Source: Myxosarcina sp. GI1 (GTDB taxonomy: Bacteria > Cyanobacteriota > Cyanobacteriia > Cyanobacteriales > Xenococcaceae). From it: DNA of 48,599 nucleotides. The notes below the pieces were generated by a model. It was not told the DNA's origin, ran no database searches, and saw only the letters and a list, made by a program, of their open reading frames with translations. The stretch is taken from NCBI RefSeq assembly GCF_000756305.1, contig NZ_JRFE01000029.1:1-48599 (forward strand), written 5' to 3'. How positions within the stretch are numbered: position 1 is the first letter of the stretch; the number at the start of each line of letters is the position of its first letter. This document shows, one piece after another, positions 1-7,891 of this stretch. Position numbers and translations under genes: made by a program.

Positions 1-55
1 AGGCGGTAGCCTCTGTGGGTCGCATCGCTTTTTCTAAAAATCGTACTTTAATTTA

Positions 56-1369
56 CTAACGCCAAATGTTATTGCTAGTTTGCATTTCTGACTCGTGGTC
101 TGCTATTCGTTTTTCCACTTCTCGTAATGAAGGAAAAGCATAACCTCCCAATGCTAATAGAAAACCACAACTAGAAAATAAAGCGATCGCCAGTGCCATA
201 CCCGCACCGATTTGAGTACCAAATAAACCGCCAAAGATTGGAGCCAAACTACCCCCTTTTCGCATAGCTGGCTCGAAAAAGCGATCTGCTAGAGGTCCTG
301 CGATCGCGGCTCCTAGAGGAATGGCAATCTGAGCGATGAGATCGCGAGCGGCAAAAACTCGTCCTTGCAGATCTGGTTTGACTTTTGACATCCAAATTGC
401 TTGGTTAGAACTATCGGGGAAGGGAGAGCAAAAACCGCAGGTTAGGGCTGCGCCAATCTTTACAGACGTAGTTCGGGTAAGGGATAACACGATTAAACCC
501 AGTTTCCAAATCGCACTACCAAGTAAAATTCCGTGAATGCGACGTTTAAAACCGCCCCAAATACTAAGAGTTGCCGCACCTAATACGCCGCCGATGCCAA
601 AGCTAGTTAAAAGTCTGCCCCAGGTAGTTGAGTCGTTACCGCTACGAGCTAAAATCATCGCGGGCAGAATGGCAAAATTAATATTTTCAATTAAATTTTC
701 TAGTAAAAAAAAGATAAGTATGGCTAGTAAACCAGGATGTTGTAGCAGATAGCGAAAGCCAAGAGTTAAATCTTGTTTGAGATTAGAATGTCGAATGACT
801 GGATTCTGCCTAAATTGGGGTATACGAACGATACTAAGGGTGCTAACAGCAATAATAAAGGTAATAATGTCGATAACTAGAATACCCGTTAGTCCAATTA
901 TCGGGTAGAGAGTTCCTGCTAAAGCAGGAGCTAAAATATAGGCTCCCGACATCCGAACCGAATTAAGGGCAGTAGCTCTGGTGTAATGCTGCTTGGGAAC
1001 GATAGACGAGAGAGAAGCAGAATAAGCCAAACCCTGCAAGGAACCAAACAAGCCATTGACCGCAGCAGTAAAGTAAAGATGCCAAATTTCTAGGCGATCG
1101 CCCAAAAACAAGAATAAAATGGCGATTGTCGAACAACCAGCCAATAAATCTCCTACCATCATTAATTTTTGGCGATTCAGGCGATCGACCAATACCCCCG
1201 CAAACAAGGCAGCAATCACCTTGGGAGTTTGAGTAAAAAACAAGATAAAAGATAGGGGAGTTGCCTGTTGAGTAACCGACCAAGCCCAAATTGTAATGGC
1301 AAAATTGGTCATTTCCGAACCAAGCATGGAAGCTAATTGACCGAGCCAAATTATGATAAATTTACGCAC
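56..1369 (-). CDS. MFS transporter, EntS-like (probable siderophore exporter)
   Basis: The 437-residue protein has about twelve hydrophobic segments spread along its length and an N-terminus (WLGQLASMLGSEMTNFAI) typical of the MFS_3/EntS group. The loop-2 motif GVLVDRLNRQK after the second helix is the MFS signature. EntS-type proteins export catecholate or other siderophores across the inner membrane. Export of the product made by the cluster at 5.4-36 kb is inferred from proximity only. The start is GTG, with no clear Shine-Dalgarno sequence upstream, and ORF length supports it. The gene is divergent from the MntA/HepT pair, with about 100 bp between. It could equally export a drug or another metabolite. 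Confidence 0.8.
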   Translation of the reverse strand: MRKFIIIWLGQLASMLGSEMTNFAITIWAWSVTQQATPLSFILFFTQTPKVIAALFAGVLVDRLNRQKLMMVGDLLAGCSTIAILFLFLGDRLEIWHLYFTAAVNGLFGSLQGLAYSASLSSIVPKQHYTRATALNSVRMSGAYILAPALAGTLYPIIGLTGILVIDIITFIIAVSTLSIVRIPQFRQNPVIRHSNLKQDLTLGFRYLLQHPGLLAILIFFLLENLIENINFAILPAMILARSGNDSTTWGRLLTSFGIGGVLGAATLSIWGGFKRRIHGILLGSAIWKLGLIVLSLTRTTSVKIGAALTCGFCSPFPDSSNQAIWMSKVKPDLQGRVFAARDLIAQIAIPLGAAIAGPLADRFFEPAMRKGGSLAPIFGGLFGTQIGAGMALAIALFSSCGFLLALGGYAFPSLREVEKRIADHESEMQTSNNIWR

Positions 1370-1466
1370 TTGTTAAGAGGGAGTAGGGGAGATAAAGTTA
1401 TCTGTCGTATTCTTTTTGCTAATTGGTATAAAGATACTGAATACAAAAATTACAATTGAAAATAAA

Positions 1467-1778
1467 ATGGAAAATCATAAGCGATCGCTCAAGCGAGATG
1501 ATGTACTGATACGATTGAACAGATACAAACCCAATTTGGAAGAATTTCAAGTTAAGTCTCTCTTGCTTTTTGGCTCAGTGGCACGAGATGACGCAAATAC
1601 CGAAAGCGATGTAGATTTATTAGTTGAATTCGAGCAAACTATAGGTTTATTTACCTTTGTTCGCTTAAAACGATATTTAGAGAAGATTTTGGACTGTCCA
1701 GTTGATTTGGGAACACTTGATTCTTTAAAAGCACATTTACGAGAAAAAGTTTTACAGGAGGCGGTGCGTGTCTTCTAG
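1467..1778 (+). CDS. mntA: MntA-type nucleotidyltransferase antitoxin
   Basis: This small minimal nucleotidyltransferase (104 aa from ATG 1467) carries the GSxAR...DxD signature, read here as FGSVARDDANTESDVDLLVEF (Gly36-Ser37, Asp48, Asp50). MntA proteins of this family neutralise the partner HEPN toxin by transferring AMP to a tyrosine next to its active site. I chose ATG 1467 because residues encoded from the upstream TTG at 1416 look unlike the family. The end of the gene overlaps the start of the HEPN gene by 11 bases, so the two are almost certainly co-transcribed and translationally coupled. This is a common chromosomal toxin-antitoxin pair in cyanobacteria, with no visible link to the siderophore genes. 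Confidence 0.88.
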   Translation: MENHKRSLKRDDVLIRLNRYKPNLEEFQVKSLLLFGSVARDDANTESDVDLLVEFEQTIGLFTFVRLKRYLEKILDCPVDLGTLDSLKAHLREKVLQEAVRVF

Positions 1779-2121
1779 AGATTTGCGCCGACGACTTCAG
1801 GATATTCTGGCAATGTGTGCTGAAATTGCAACTTTTACAGCAGGAATGTCTTTTGCTGATTTTGAACGAGATCCGAAAACGATAAAAGCGGTTTTGTATA
1901 ATTTGGCAGTCATTGGCGAAGTAGCTAGTCAACTTTTGCCAGAAGTAGAATTGTTGTATCCAGAAATTCCTTGGGTAGATATTCGTGGAATTCGTAACTT
2001 GATAATTCACGAGTATTTCCGGGTAAATTTAAATATTGTTTGGGAAACAATTCAAACTGATTTACCGTTATTAGTGCATCAGCTAGAAGAATTAATAGAA
2101 AATTTAGACAAAGAAAGTTAG
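1768..2121 (+). CDS. hepT: HepT-type HEPN ribonuclease toxin (DUF86)
   Basis: This 117-residue all-helical HEPN protein has the RX4HXY motif (Arg76-NLII-His81-E-Tyr83), the RNase active site and AMPylation tyrosine of HepT toxins. HepT cleaves RNA, and MntA, encoded just upstream, blocks it by AMPylating the tyrosine. The start is GTG 1768, preceded by the strong ribosome site ACAGGAGG and lying inside the last codons of the antitoxin gene. The gene is convergent with the TonB receptor. Only about 75 bp, including a HIP1 site, separate them. All motif residues are intact, so the pair is probably active. Confidence 0.9.
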   Translation: MSSRDLRRRLQDILAMCAEIATFTAGMSFADFERDPKTIKAVLYNLAVIGEVASQLLPEVELLYPEIPWVDIRGIRNLIIHEYFRVNLNIVWETIQTDLPLLVHQLEELIENLDKES

Positions 2122-2196
2122 CGATCGCTCCAAAATTGTCCTAATTCATCCACTAAGTGCTACGGCTAAGACATTAATCGAAGTGGTAAATACGGT

Positions 2197-4746
2197 TTAA
2201 AACTCAAATGAAATCGAACCCAACACCGTAAAAGGCTCGCCGCGATCGTTACCTCTAACTCTTACAGTAGAAGCACCTGCTATGTAGTCCACATCGAATA
2301 TATTTCTAAAATTAAGTGCCGCACGCCAGTTATTACGCTCGTAAGACACGGCAGCATTGGTCAGAAAATAACTATCTAATTCAAAAGAATTATCTAAATC
2401 TCCCTGTCTTTCGCCAACAAAGTTAAAACCCAAACCCAAACCGAGTCCTTGTAGATTGCCTTTTTGAATTTCATAAGTCGTCCATAAACTGGCACTGTTT
2501 TCGGGAGCGTTGTTAAGGCGGTTGCCAATTTCAAAAATATTGTCTTCGGTAACTTCGGCATCTATATAAGCATAGGAAGCAATAACATTCCATCCAGGCA
2601 TAATTTCACCTACTACATCCAGTTCGATACCCTGGCTTTCTTGTTCTCCCGTAGCCACCACAGAAAAAGGATCTTCGGGATCTTCAGTGGCAACGTTTTG
2701 CTTGGTAATGTTGAAATAAGCCAAAGTCGCCAATAAATCTCCCTCTAAAAACTCAGATTTAACTCCAACTTCAAAACCTTCTCCTTCTTCAGGGTCTAAA
2801 GCTTCTCCTTCAGATGTGGTTTCCGTATTGGGTCTAAAGGATTGGGAATAGCTGGCATAGAGAGAAACCGTATCGATAGGTTTGTAAACTACTCCTACAC
2901 GAGGAGTAAGATTATCGTTAGTATTGCTGACTTCTGTTTGTTCCAAATTATCGGTAACGATTTGTTCTACAGTGTCGTAACGCAACCCTGCTAAAAGAAA
3001 GAAATTATCGCCAAAAGAGAAGCGATCTTGAGCAAAAAGTCCCAGTCGTCGAGTTTCCGTTTCGCGATCGCTAATTAAGGGTAAAGTATCAAAATCTGGT
3101 CTGGGGGATGTACCGTATACGGGGTTAAATAAATCTAATTCCAAAGGAGTTTCAAGATCCAAGCGAATTAAATCGTTAAAATTATCTTCGGTTAAATTAA
3201 GATCTAAGCCAAATAAAACCTGATGATCGATCGCACCCGTAGCAAACTCTCCCTCGGTACTGGTTTGTAAAGAATAACTCTCTCCTTCTTGGGGTTGTGC
3301 CGCCCAAAAACGAAACACATCACCCGTTTCATCGTCAATTTCAAAAGGAAAAGCCACTTCTAGTAAGCCGTTTTGTTGCGTGTAGCGAAAAGCATTCCGC
3401 AATTTCCACTTATCGTTAAATCGATGCTCCAAGTCATAACCAGCACTGAGAAATTCTTCTTCACCAAAGTCATCGGGTTCGTTGGTAATGCGATCGTAGG
3501 GAATGTCGGCAATTTCGTTACCAATGGCAGGTAAACCAAAACTGGGTGGTCGATCTTCATCGAAATATACTAACTCAAAATCAATATCGGTGCGATCGCC
3601 TATTTTCCAGGTAACTACGGGTGAGATAAAAAACCTTTCGATATTTTCGTCAACATCCTGAATATCGTCACTGCTACGATATAGGGCATTGAGTCGATAG
3701 AGTACGTTTCCATCTTCGGTTAATGGTCCTGAAAAATCGATGCTAGGACTAATAAAATCGCGGTTGCCAAACTGACCTTGGATTTCATAAAAGGGTTCGG
3801 ATGTAGGCTTTTTGGTGACGATGTTGATTAAACCCCCAGGGTCTATTTCTCCATATAGAATTGAGGCTGGTCCTTTTAATACTTCTACCCGTTCTAAATT
3901 TGCTATCTCTGGAACCACATCCGCGCCAAATTGCCGAAAACCATTACGCAAAATCGGTGCTTCGTCAAAACCACGAATGCTAAACTGCAAATTTCTCCCC
4001 AAATCCGTACCGCCAAATGTTACCCCACTAACGTTACGCAAGGCTTCATCAAGGCGAATTACCTGTTGGTCTTCTAAGACTTCTTGGGGAACTACCTGAA
4101 TCGATTCTGGAGTATCGAGAATTGGTGTTTCGGTTCGAGTAACAGATGTAACATCAGGAACAAAATAATCATCGTCCTCTGCTTCTCCCGTAGCGATAAT
4201 TTCAATTTCTTCATCCGCTTCGGTTTGTGTCGTACTTGCTTCTGGGGTAACACTCAATACTAAGTTTTCCTGCGATGGAATTACTTCAGCATCAGGTGTT
4301 TGCCCTTCGCCTGCGATAGTCACGCGAATGCTGCTGTCATCTACTTGAGTAACATTAACTTCCCTAATGCCTTCTACGGGATTGGTTTGATTAAATTTAT
4401 CTCCCTCTGGCAAAGCTAAGGTAGCATCAAGAATATCGATAACCAGATTATTTCCTTCTGGAAGGATTAAAGGTACTAATCGTTGTCCTGAAGGTGTTTG
4501 GAAAGTTATTTCTAGTCCACGCTCTGTTTGCTCTAGTTTTATTTCCGTAATCCGAACCAGTTGAGATTGGGTATTTTCCTGAGCTAGCAAATCTCGGGCA
4601 GATATAGAAGAGCTTGTCTGTCTATTTTGAGAAGCAACATCTGTTAAAGCCTCTGTTTTTGCCAGGACTGGCTGCACTTCAGATAAACAGATTGATATCC
4701 CCAACCAACTCACGAAAAAAACAAGATTGTCTAATTTTATTTTCAT
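2197..4746 (-). CDS. TonB-dependent siderophore receptor with N-terminal AMIN domain
   Basis: This 849-residue outer-membrane receptor has a signal peptide ending near PVLA (residue about 29) and an AMIN domain at about 64-170 (ITEIKLEQTERGLEITF start). A plug domain follows at about 205-320 (TPESIQVVPQEVL, LKGPASILYGEIDPGGLINIVTK), then a 22-strand-type barrel ending in the aromatic residue Phe849. AMIN plus TonB receptor is the typical cyanobacterial ferric-siderophore receptor architecture. It should import the ferric product across the outer membrane using TonB-ExbBD energy, and no tonB or exbBD is in the window. It is divergent from the biosynthetic operon across a 691-bp control region with a Fur-box-shaped palindrome, which fits iron-repressed expression. 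The substrate cannot be read from the sequence. Confidence 0.93.
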   Translation of the reverse strand: MKIKLDNLVFFVSWLGISICLSEVQPVLAKTEALTDVASQNRQTSSSISARDLLAQENTQSQLVRITEIKLEQTERGLEITFQTPSGQRLVPLILPEGNNLVIDILDATLALPEGDKFNQTNPVEGIREVNVTQVDDSSIRVTIAGEGQTPDAEVIPSQENLVLSVTPEASTTQTEADEEIEIIATGEAEDDDYFVPDVTSVTRTETPILDTPESIQVVPQEVLEDQQVIRLDEALRNVSGVTFGGTDLGRNLQFSIRGFDEAPILRNGFRQFGADVVPEIANLERVEVLKGPASILYGEIDPGGLINIVTKKPTSEPFYEIQGQFGNRDFISPSIDFSGPLTEDGNVLYRLNALYRSSDDIQDVDENIERFFISPVVTWKIGDRTDIDFELVYFDEDRPPSFGLPAIGNEIADIPYDRITNEPDDFGEEEFLSAGYDLEHRFNDKWKLRNAFRYTQQNGLLEVAFPFEIDDETGDVFRFWAAQPQEGESYSLQTSTEGEFATGAIDHQVLFGLDLNLTEDNFNDLIRLDLETPLELDLFNPVYGTSPRPDFDTLPLISDRETETRRLGLFAQDRFSFGDNFFLLAGLRYDTVEQIVTDNLEQTEVSNTNDNLTPRVGVVYKPIDTVSLYASYSQSFRPNTETTSEGEALDPEEGEGFEVGVKSEFLEGDLLATLAYFNITKQNVATEDPEDPFSVVATGEQESQGIELDVVGEIMPGWNVIASYAYIDAEVTEDNIFEIGNRLNNAPENSASLWTTYEIQKGNLQGLGLGLGFNFVGERQGDLDNSFELDSYFLTNAAVSYERNNWRAALNFRNIFDVDYIAGASTVRVRGNDRGEPFTVLGSISFEF

Positions 4747-4882
4747 TAACTTACACTAAAATTTTTTGTTCGTATTAAGCGCGATCTCACTCCGCGATCT
4801 TGCAAAGCTAATCGCGCAAGCCAAACCAAGACCGTCAATAAAATCCACGATCTGCATTGCAGACACATACGCCAGCTAAATT

Positions 4883-4917
4883 TTTAATTTACTGCAAATA
4901 ATTTGCAGTAAATTAAA
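4883..4917. repeat. Perfect inverted repeat, 16-bp arms, 3-bp loop
   Basis: The left arm TTTAATTTACTGCAAA (4883-4898) and the right arm TTTGCAGTAAATTAAA (4902-4917) are exact reverse complements around TAA. It lies between divergent promoters and has no T-run, so a dimeric regulator's operator is more likely than a terminator. It abuts the 19-bp palindrome at 4919. The regulator is unknown. Confidence 0.6.
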
Positions 4918-4918
4918 T

Positions 4919-4937
4919 TAATTATTGTCAATAGTTA
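4919..4937. promoter_or_regulatory. Candidate Fur-type operator (9-1-9 palindrome)
   Basis: TAATTATTG-T-CAATAGTTA is an inverted repeat with 8 of 9 paired positions and a single central base, the size and form of a Fur box. The 14-mer ATTGTCAATAGTTA within it recurs on the opposite strand at 34777-34790, just before the importer gene. This is a candidate only, because the sequence differs from the classical GATAATGATAATCATTATC. Confidence 0.4.
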
Positions 4938-5419
4938 AAATTGGTTGTTTTGGATATTTCTCTGTCTGAAATGACAAAAGCCGTGAAACAACCTAAATAA
5001 GCGTGCAATTTTAGTTAAATATCATTTTAAAATCGGTATGTATTTGCCAAAGTAATCTTATAGCTTAATGAAATCTATAGTCAATAAAATTAAAAACAAA
5101 TTTTGAAAGGGTGATGTCGTTCGACAAAAACTTTTCCGCTTTGTCGCCAAAAGCATTGGAAAGTCAGATTTTAGCAAAGTTGTTACTTAAATCACCTTAC
5201 AAGCTAAATAGAAACAGTTCTTAATAAACTCAGTTCTCCAAACTTATTGATAAATTCTTTTAATAGCTTTTTTGAATAGCAACACAAAAACTTAACGATC
5301 TGCGATTGGGTATTTTTTTAGAAATAAAGATGGTACTATCTGGATTATCAAGTTTATTAAAACTAATTCTCAATAAGCGATCGCCAGATAAAGCAATTTT
5401 GGTGTATTGAATTGTTGGA

Positions 5420-5430
5420 GATAGGAGGCT
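5420..5430 (+). promoter_or_regulatory. Ribosome binding site fixing the GTG start of the carrier protein
   Basis: GATAGGAGGCT lies 7 bases before GTG 5438. It is one of the few strong Shine-Dalgarno sites in the window and supports GTG rather than the later in-frame ATG as the start of the first cluster gene. Confidence 0.6.
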
Positions 5431-5437
5431 GGATAGT

Positions 5438-5689
5438 GTGACAGACACTGTAAAAGCAATGAATCACCTTAAAGAGATACTCAAAGATTTAGGGATTCCT
5501 AAAGATTTAATTAGAGCAAATGCTGCAATCAATCGAGATTTACAGCTAGATTCTACGGAAATAGTTGAAATTTCTCTGGCATTAAAGCGCAGATTGGGAG
5601 TAAAGGTAAAGTTAGAAAGCCGTCAGGATAAGACTTTAGCAGAAGTTTCTGACGCGATCGCCTCTGCAATGACAGAACGCAATAACTAA
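5438..5689 (+). CDS. Free-standing acyl/aryl carrier protein
   Basis: This 83-residue acidic carrier protein has the phosphopantetheine site LQLDSTEIVE (Ser39) and the usual four-helix length. GTG 5438 is supported by the GATAGGAGG ribosome site. It is the first gene of the operon and is followed directly by an AcpS-type PPTase and a benzoate-CoA-ligase-like enzyme. The natural inference is that it carries the salicyl starter as an aryl carrier protein. It resembles discrete ACPs rather than PCPs fused to NRPSs. The housekeeping fatty-acid ACP is less likely, because the usual DSLD-type AcpP sequence is absent and the context is specialised. Confidence 0.85.
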   Translation: MTDTVKAMNHLKEILKDLGIPKDLIRANAAINRDLQLDSTEIVEISLALKRRLGVKVKLESRQDKTLAEVSDAIASAMTERNN

Positions 5690-5726
5690 AAAATTTAGCT
5701 TTACTTATTGCAAATTATTTTATATA

Positions 5727-6170
5727 GTGAAGGAAATCAATGAACTATATTGCGCTGGCAAACTCGCTCATAGAACAAAAATTCAAGCAGTGGGTGTTGA
5801 CATTGCATCCATATCCAAAATTGCCAGATTAATTAATGCTAGCGATCGCAAAACTTTAAGTCTGATTTTTAGCGATCGCGAACAAAGTTATTGTCAGTTA
5901 GTGAATAATTCTTTTATCTACTATGCCTTATGCTTTGGCATTAAAGAAGCCGTTGGCAAAGCGTTAGGTACTGGTTTAGTAGGAATTGACTGGCATGAAA
6001 TTGAAGCCGATATAAGTAAAGAACTTGTATCAGTGAATTTATCTGGCAAAGCCAAGACACAGGCACAAAAACTATGTATACAAAAATGGTGGGTCGATTG
6101 GTGGGAATGGCAAGATTGCGTGTTAGTGAACGTTTTAGGTTTCTCTGAGGAACGGATAAATGAAAATTAA
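5727..6170 (+). CDS. AcpS-type 4'-phosphopantetheinyl transferase
   Basis: This 147-residue protein has the AcpS motifs VGVDIASI (metal-binding Asp25) and IKEAVGKALGTG (metal-binding Glu74), followed by the GIDWHEIE segment. It should convert apo carrier domains, probably those of this cluster, to holo form using CoA. The C-terminal WEWQDCVLVNVLGF replaces the usual ISHT-type strand, so the end of the fold has diverged. The start is GTG 5727. It overlaps the next gene by 11 bases, indicating coupling. The combination of both metal ligands makes this the likely active one of the two AcpS-like proteins in the cluster. Confidence 0.85.
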   Translation: MKEINELYCAGKLAHRTKIQAVGVDIASISKIARLINASDRKTLSLIFSDREQSYCQLVNNSFIYYALCFGIKEAVGKALGTGLVGIDWHEIEADISKELVSVNLSGKAKTQAQKLCIQKWWVDWWEWQDCVLVNVLGFSEERINEN

Positions 6171-7773
6171 GAAAATACCAAATGTTTTTAACCTCGCTGA
6201 CTATTTACTAGAGGCTAATCTACAGCGAGGTAATGAAAATAAATTCGCATTTTGCGACAAAGATCGCACCTATACCTATTCGCAGTTAAGTAATTTAGTA
6301 CAACGTAATGCTGGTTTACTAACCAAACTCGGTGTCGAAAGAGAAAATCGGGTGGGGATATTATTGACCAATTGTATAGAGTCTGTTGTATTTTTCTTAG
6401 GAGCAATCTGGCTTGGTGCCGTCCCCGTACCGATTAATCCTGCTTGTTCTGAAGAAGAAATTGATTACATTCTGCAAGACTCGCGTATAAAGGTTTTGTT
6501 AACCAGTAAAGCATGGGCAGAAAAATTGGAATTGTCCCGTCAGTTGTTTGTGGAGGGAGACGGGGAGACGGGGAGACGGGGGAACAGGGAAATTGGCTAT
6601 CTTTTATCAGATTATTTACGTCACGTCTTACTAGTAGATGGCGAAAGGTCTTTCTTATCTTTGTTGGAAGATTCTCCAGAGTTAACTTCTTGTGCGCCGA
6701 CATCACCCGACGAAGCAGCTTTTTGGCTATATACTTCGGGCAGTACGGGCAAACCCAAAGGGGTAATTCATGCCCATCGTAGTGCTTTAGTGTGTATCGA
6801 ACAATATGCTAAAGGTATTCTAGGTTTAGATCCAGAAAACGTTATTTATTCTGTTGCCAATATTGCCTTTGCCTATGGTTTGGGTAATAGTCTTTATTTC
6901 CCGATCGCAGTTGGCGCGACTTCAGTTCTGTCTGATGCTAATAATGCTTTCGATATTATCGAAGATATTCATAAATATCGACCGTCGGTTTTCTTTGGTA
7001 TACCTAGCGTTTATGCCCGAATTCTAGAGGTACAAGAGATTGCAGCTTTAGATTCGTCTTCTCTGCGTTTGTGCGTTTCCGCAGCAGAACAGCTACCCAA
7101 AAGTATTTGGCAGCAATGGAAAGATAGGCATGGCATAGAGATTTGTGAGGGAATAGGTACGACCGAATTTTTGCATATATTTCTTTCTAACCGTTTAGGA
7201 GATTCGCGATCGGGTAGTTCTGGTCGTCCCGTACCTGGTTATGATGTGCGGGTTGTCGATGAAAATGGTCTTCTCTGTGAAGATGAAGAAATTGGCGAAC
7301 TACAGGTAAGTGGTGACAGTTTAATGTTGGGCTACTGGAATCAACTGCAAAAAACTCGTCAAGCTATCTACGGCAATACCATGAAAACTGGCGATAAATA
7401 TAAACGCGATCGCGATGGTTGGTTTTATTTTATGGGAAGAGGCGATGACTTATTTAAAGTTAACGGTCAATGGATCTCGCCTTTTGAAATAGAAGCGGTT
7501 TTGTACCAGCATCCACAAGTATTGGAAGTGGCAATAGTTCCAGAATATAGTAACGGCGATCGACTTACGGAGATTTCCGCCCATATTAGTTTGAAATCCG
7601 AACAACAGCCTGACGTGGAGATAGAAAGAAGTATTCGCACTTTCGCCAAACAGCACTTACCTCATTTTAAAACCCCGAAACAGATTTACTTTGTTGAAAG
7701 TTTGCCCCGTACCTCTACAGGAAAAGTTCATCGTCAGCGATTGAAACATCAGAAGGTAAAAGTCAAAAGTTAG
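6160..7773 (+). CDS. Benzoate-CoA ligase family enzyme (probable salicylate-activating ligase)
   Basis: This 537-residue ANL-family adenylating enzyme starts NVFNLADYLLEANLQRG and carries the P-loop YTSGSTGKPKGV (from Tyr191). It has the family segment GIGTTEFLHIFLSNR...SGRPVPGYDVRVVDE, diagnostic of benzoate/hydroxybenzoate-CoA ligases, and ends with the PRTSTGKVHR lysine. It should form an aryl-AMP and pass it to CoA or to the adjacent carrier protein. Salicylate is the inferred substrate because a salicylate synthase follows. Residues about 130-150 (EGDGETGRRGNREIG) are an insert encoded by three perfect 8-bp repeats. The stop codon touches a repeat element at 7775. Confidence 0.88.
   Translation: MKIKKIPNVFNLADYLLEANLQRGNENKFAFCDKDRTYTYSQLSNLVQRNAGLLTKLGVERENRVGILLTNCIESVVFFLGAIWLGAVPVPINPACSEEEIDYILQDSRIKVLLTSKAWAEKLELSRQLFVEGDGETGRRGNREIGYLLSDYLRHVLLVDGERSFLSLLEDSPELTSCAPTSPDEAAFWLYTSGSTGKPKGVIHAHRSALVCIEQYAKGILGLDPENVIYSVANIAFAYGLGNSLYFPIAVGATSVLSDANNAFDIIEDIHKYRPSVFFGIPSVYARILEVQEIAALDSSSLRLCVSAAEQLPKSIWQQWKDRHGIEICEGIGTTEFLHIFLSNRLGDSRSGSSGRPVPGYDVRVVDENGLLCEDEEIGELQVSGDSLMLGYWNQLQKTRQAIYGNTMKTGDKYKRDRDGWFYFMGRGDDLFKVNGQWISPFEIEAVLYQHPQVLEVAIVPEYSNGDRLTEISAHISLKSEQQPDVEIERSIRTFAKQHLPHFKTPKQIYFVESLPRTSTGKVHRQRLKHQKVKVKS
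6555..6578 (+). repeat. Three perfect GGGAGACG 8-mers inside the ligase gene
   Basis: GGGAGACG occurs three times head to tail at 6555-6562, 6563-6570 and 6571-6578, followed by a decayed fourth GGGGAACA. The block is translated in frame as a Gly/Glu/Arg-rich insert. 24 bp is a multiple of three, so the reading frame is kept. Confidence 0.85.
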
Positions 7774-7774
7774 A

Positions 7775-7839
7775 GGCGGTTCGCGCGATGCGTTTGCGAA
7801 GCAAGTCGTTAGACTCAGCAAGTCCTTTAGGGAACCGCC
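7775..7839. repeat. Intergenic hairpin element after the ligase gene
   Basis: GGCGGTTC (7775-7782) pairs with GAACCGCC (7832-7839) around a GCGATGCGTTTGCGAAGC-type core common in cyanobacterial repeats. It starts directly after the ligase stop codon and could also act as an mRNA hairpin between the two genes. Confidence 0.6.
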
Positions 7840-7891
7840 GTACAAAAGGCAAAAAGATTTAATTCATTATTCATAATTCATCATTAAATCA

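Larger units (their letters stand above)
4747..5437. promoter_or_regulatory. 691-bp divergent control region between receptor and biosynthetic operon
   Basis: This gene-free region must hold the promoters for the leftward receptor and the rightward operon. It contains the perfect 35-base inverted repeat at 4883-4917, the 19-bp palindrome at 4919-4937, and an 8-bp inverted pair GGTTGTTT/AAACAACC at 4943-4950 and 4986-4993. There is also an AT-rich stretch with a weak iron-box-like CTAATTCTCAATAAG near 5363-5377. No convincing ORF was found. The length is unusual for this otherwise tight cluster, so a long 5' leader or small RNA is possible, but nothing specific supports one. Confidence 0.5.

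Noticed and set aside
963-1349. Second ORF overlapping the MFS exporter
   Set aside because: It is an out-of-frame shadow of the MFS gene with no recognisable domain.
2122-2196. Terminator between hepT and the receptor gene
   Set aside because: Only a HIP1 octamer palindrome is seen. It is far too common in this DNA to count as a terminator.
4883-4917. Rho-independent terminator
   Set aside because: It lies between divergent genes, is AT-rich, and has no T-run on either side.
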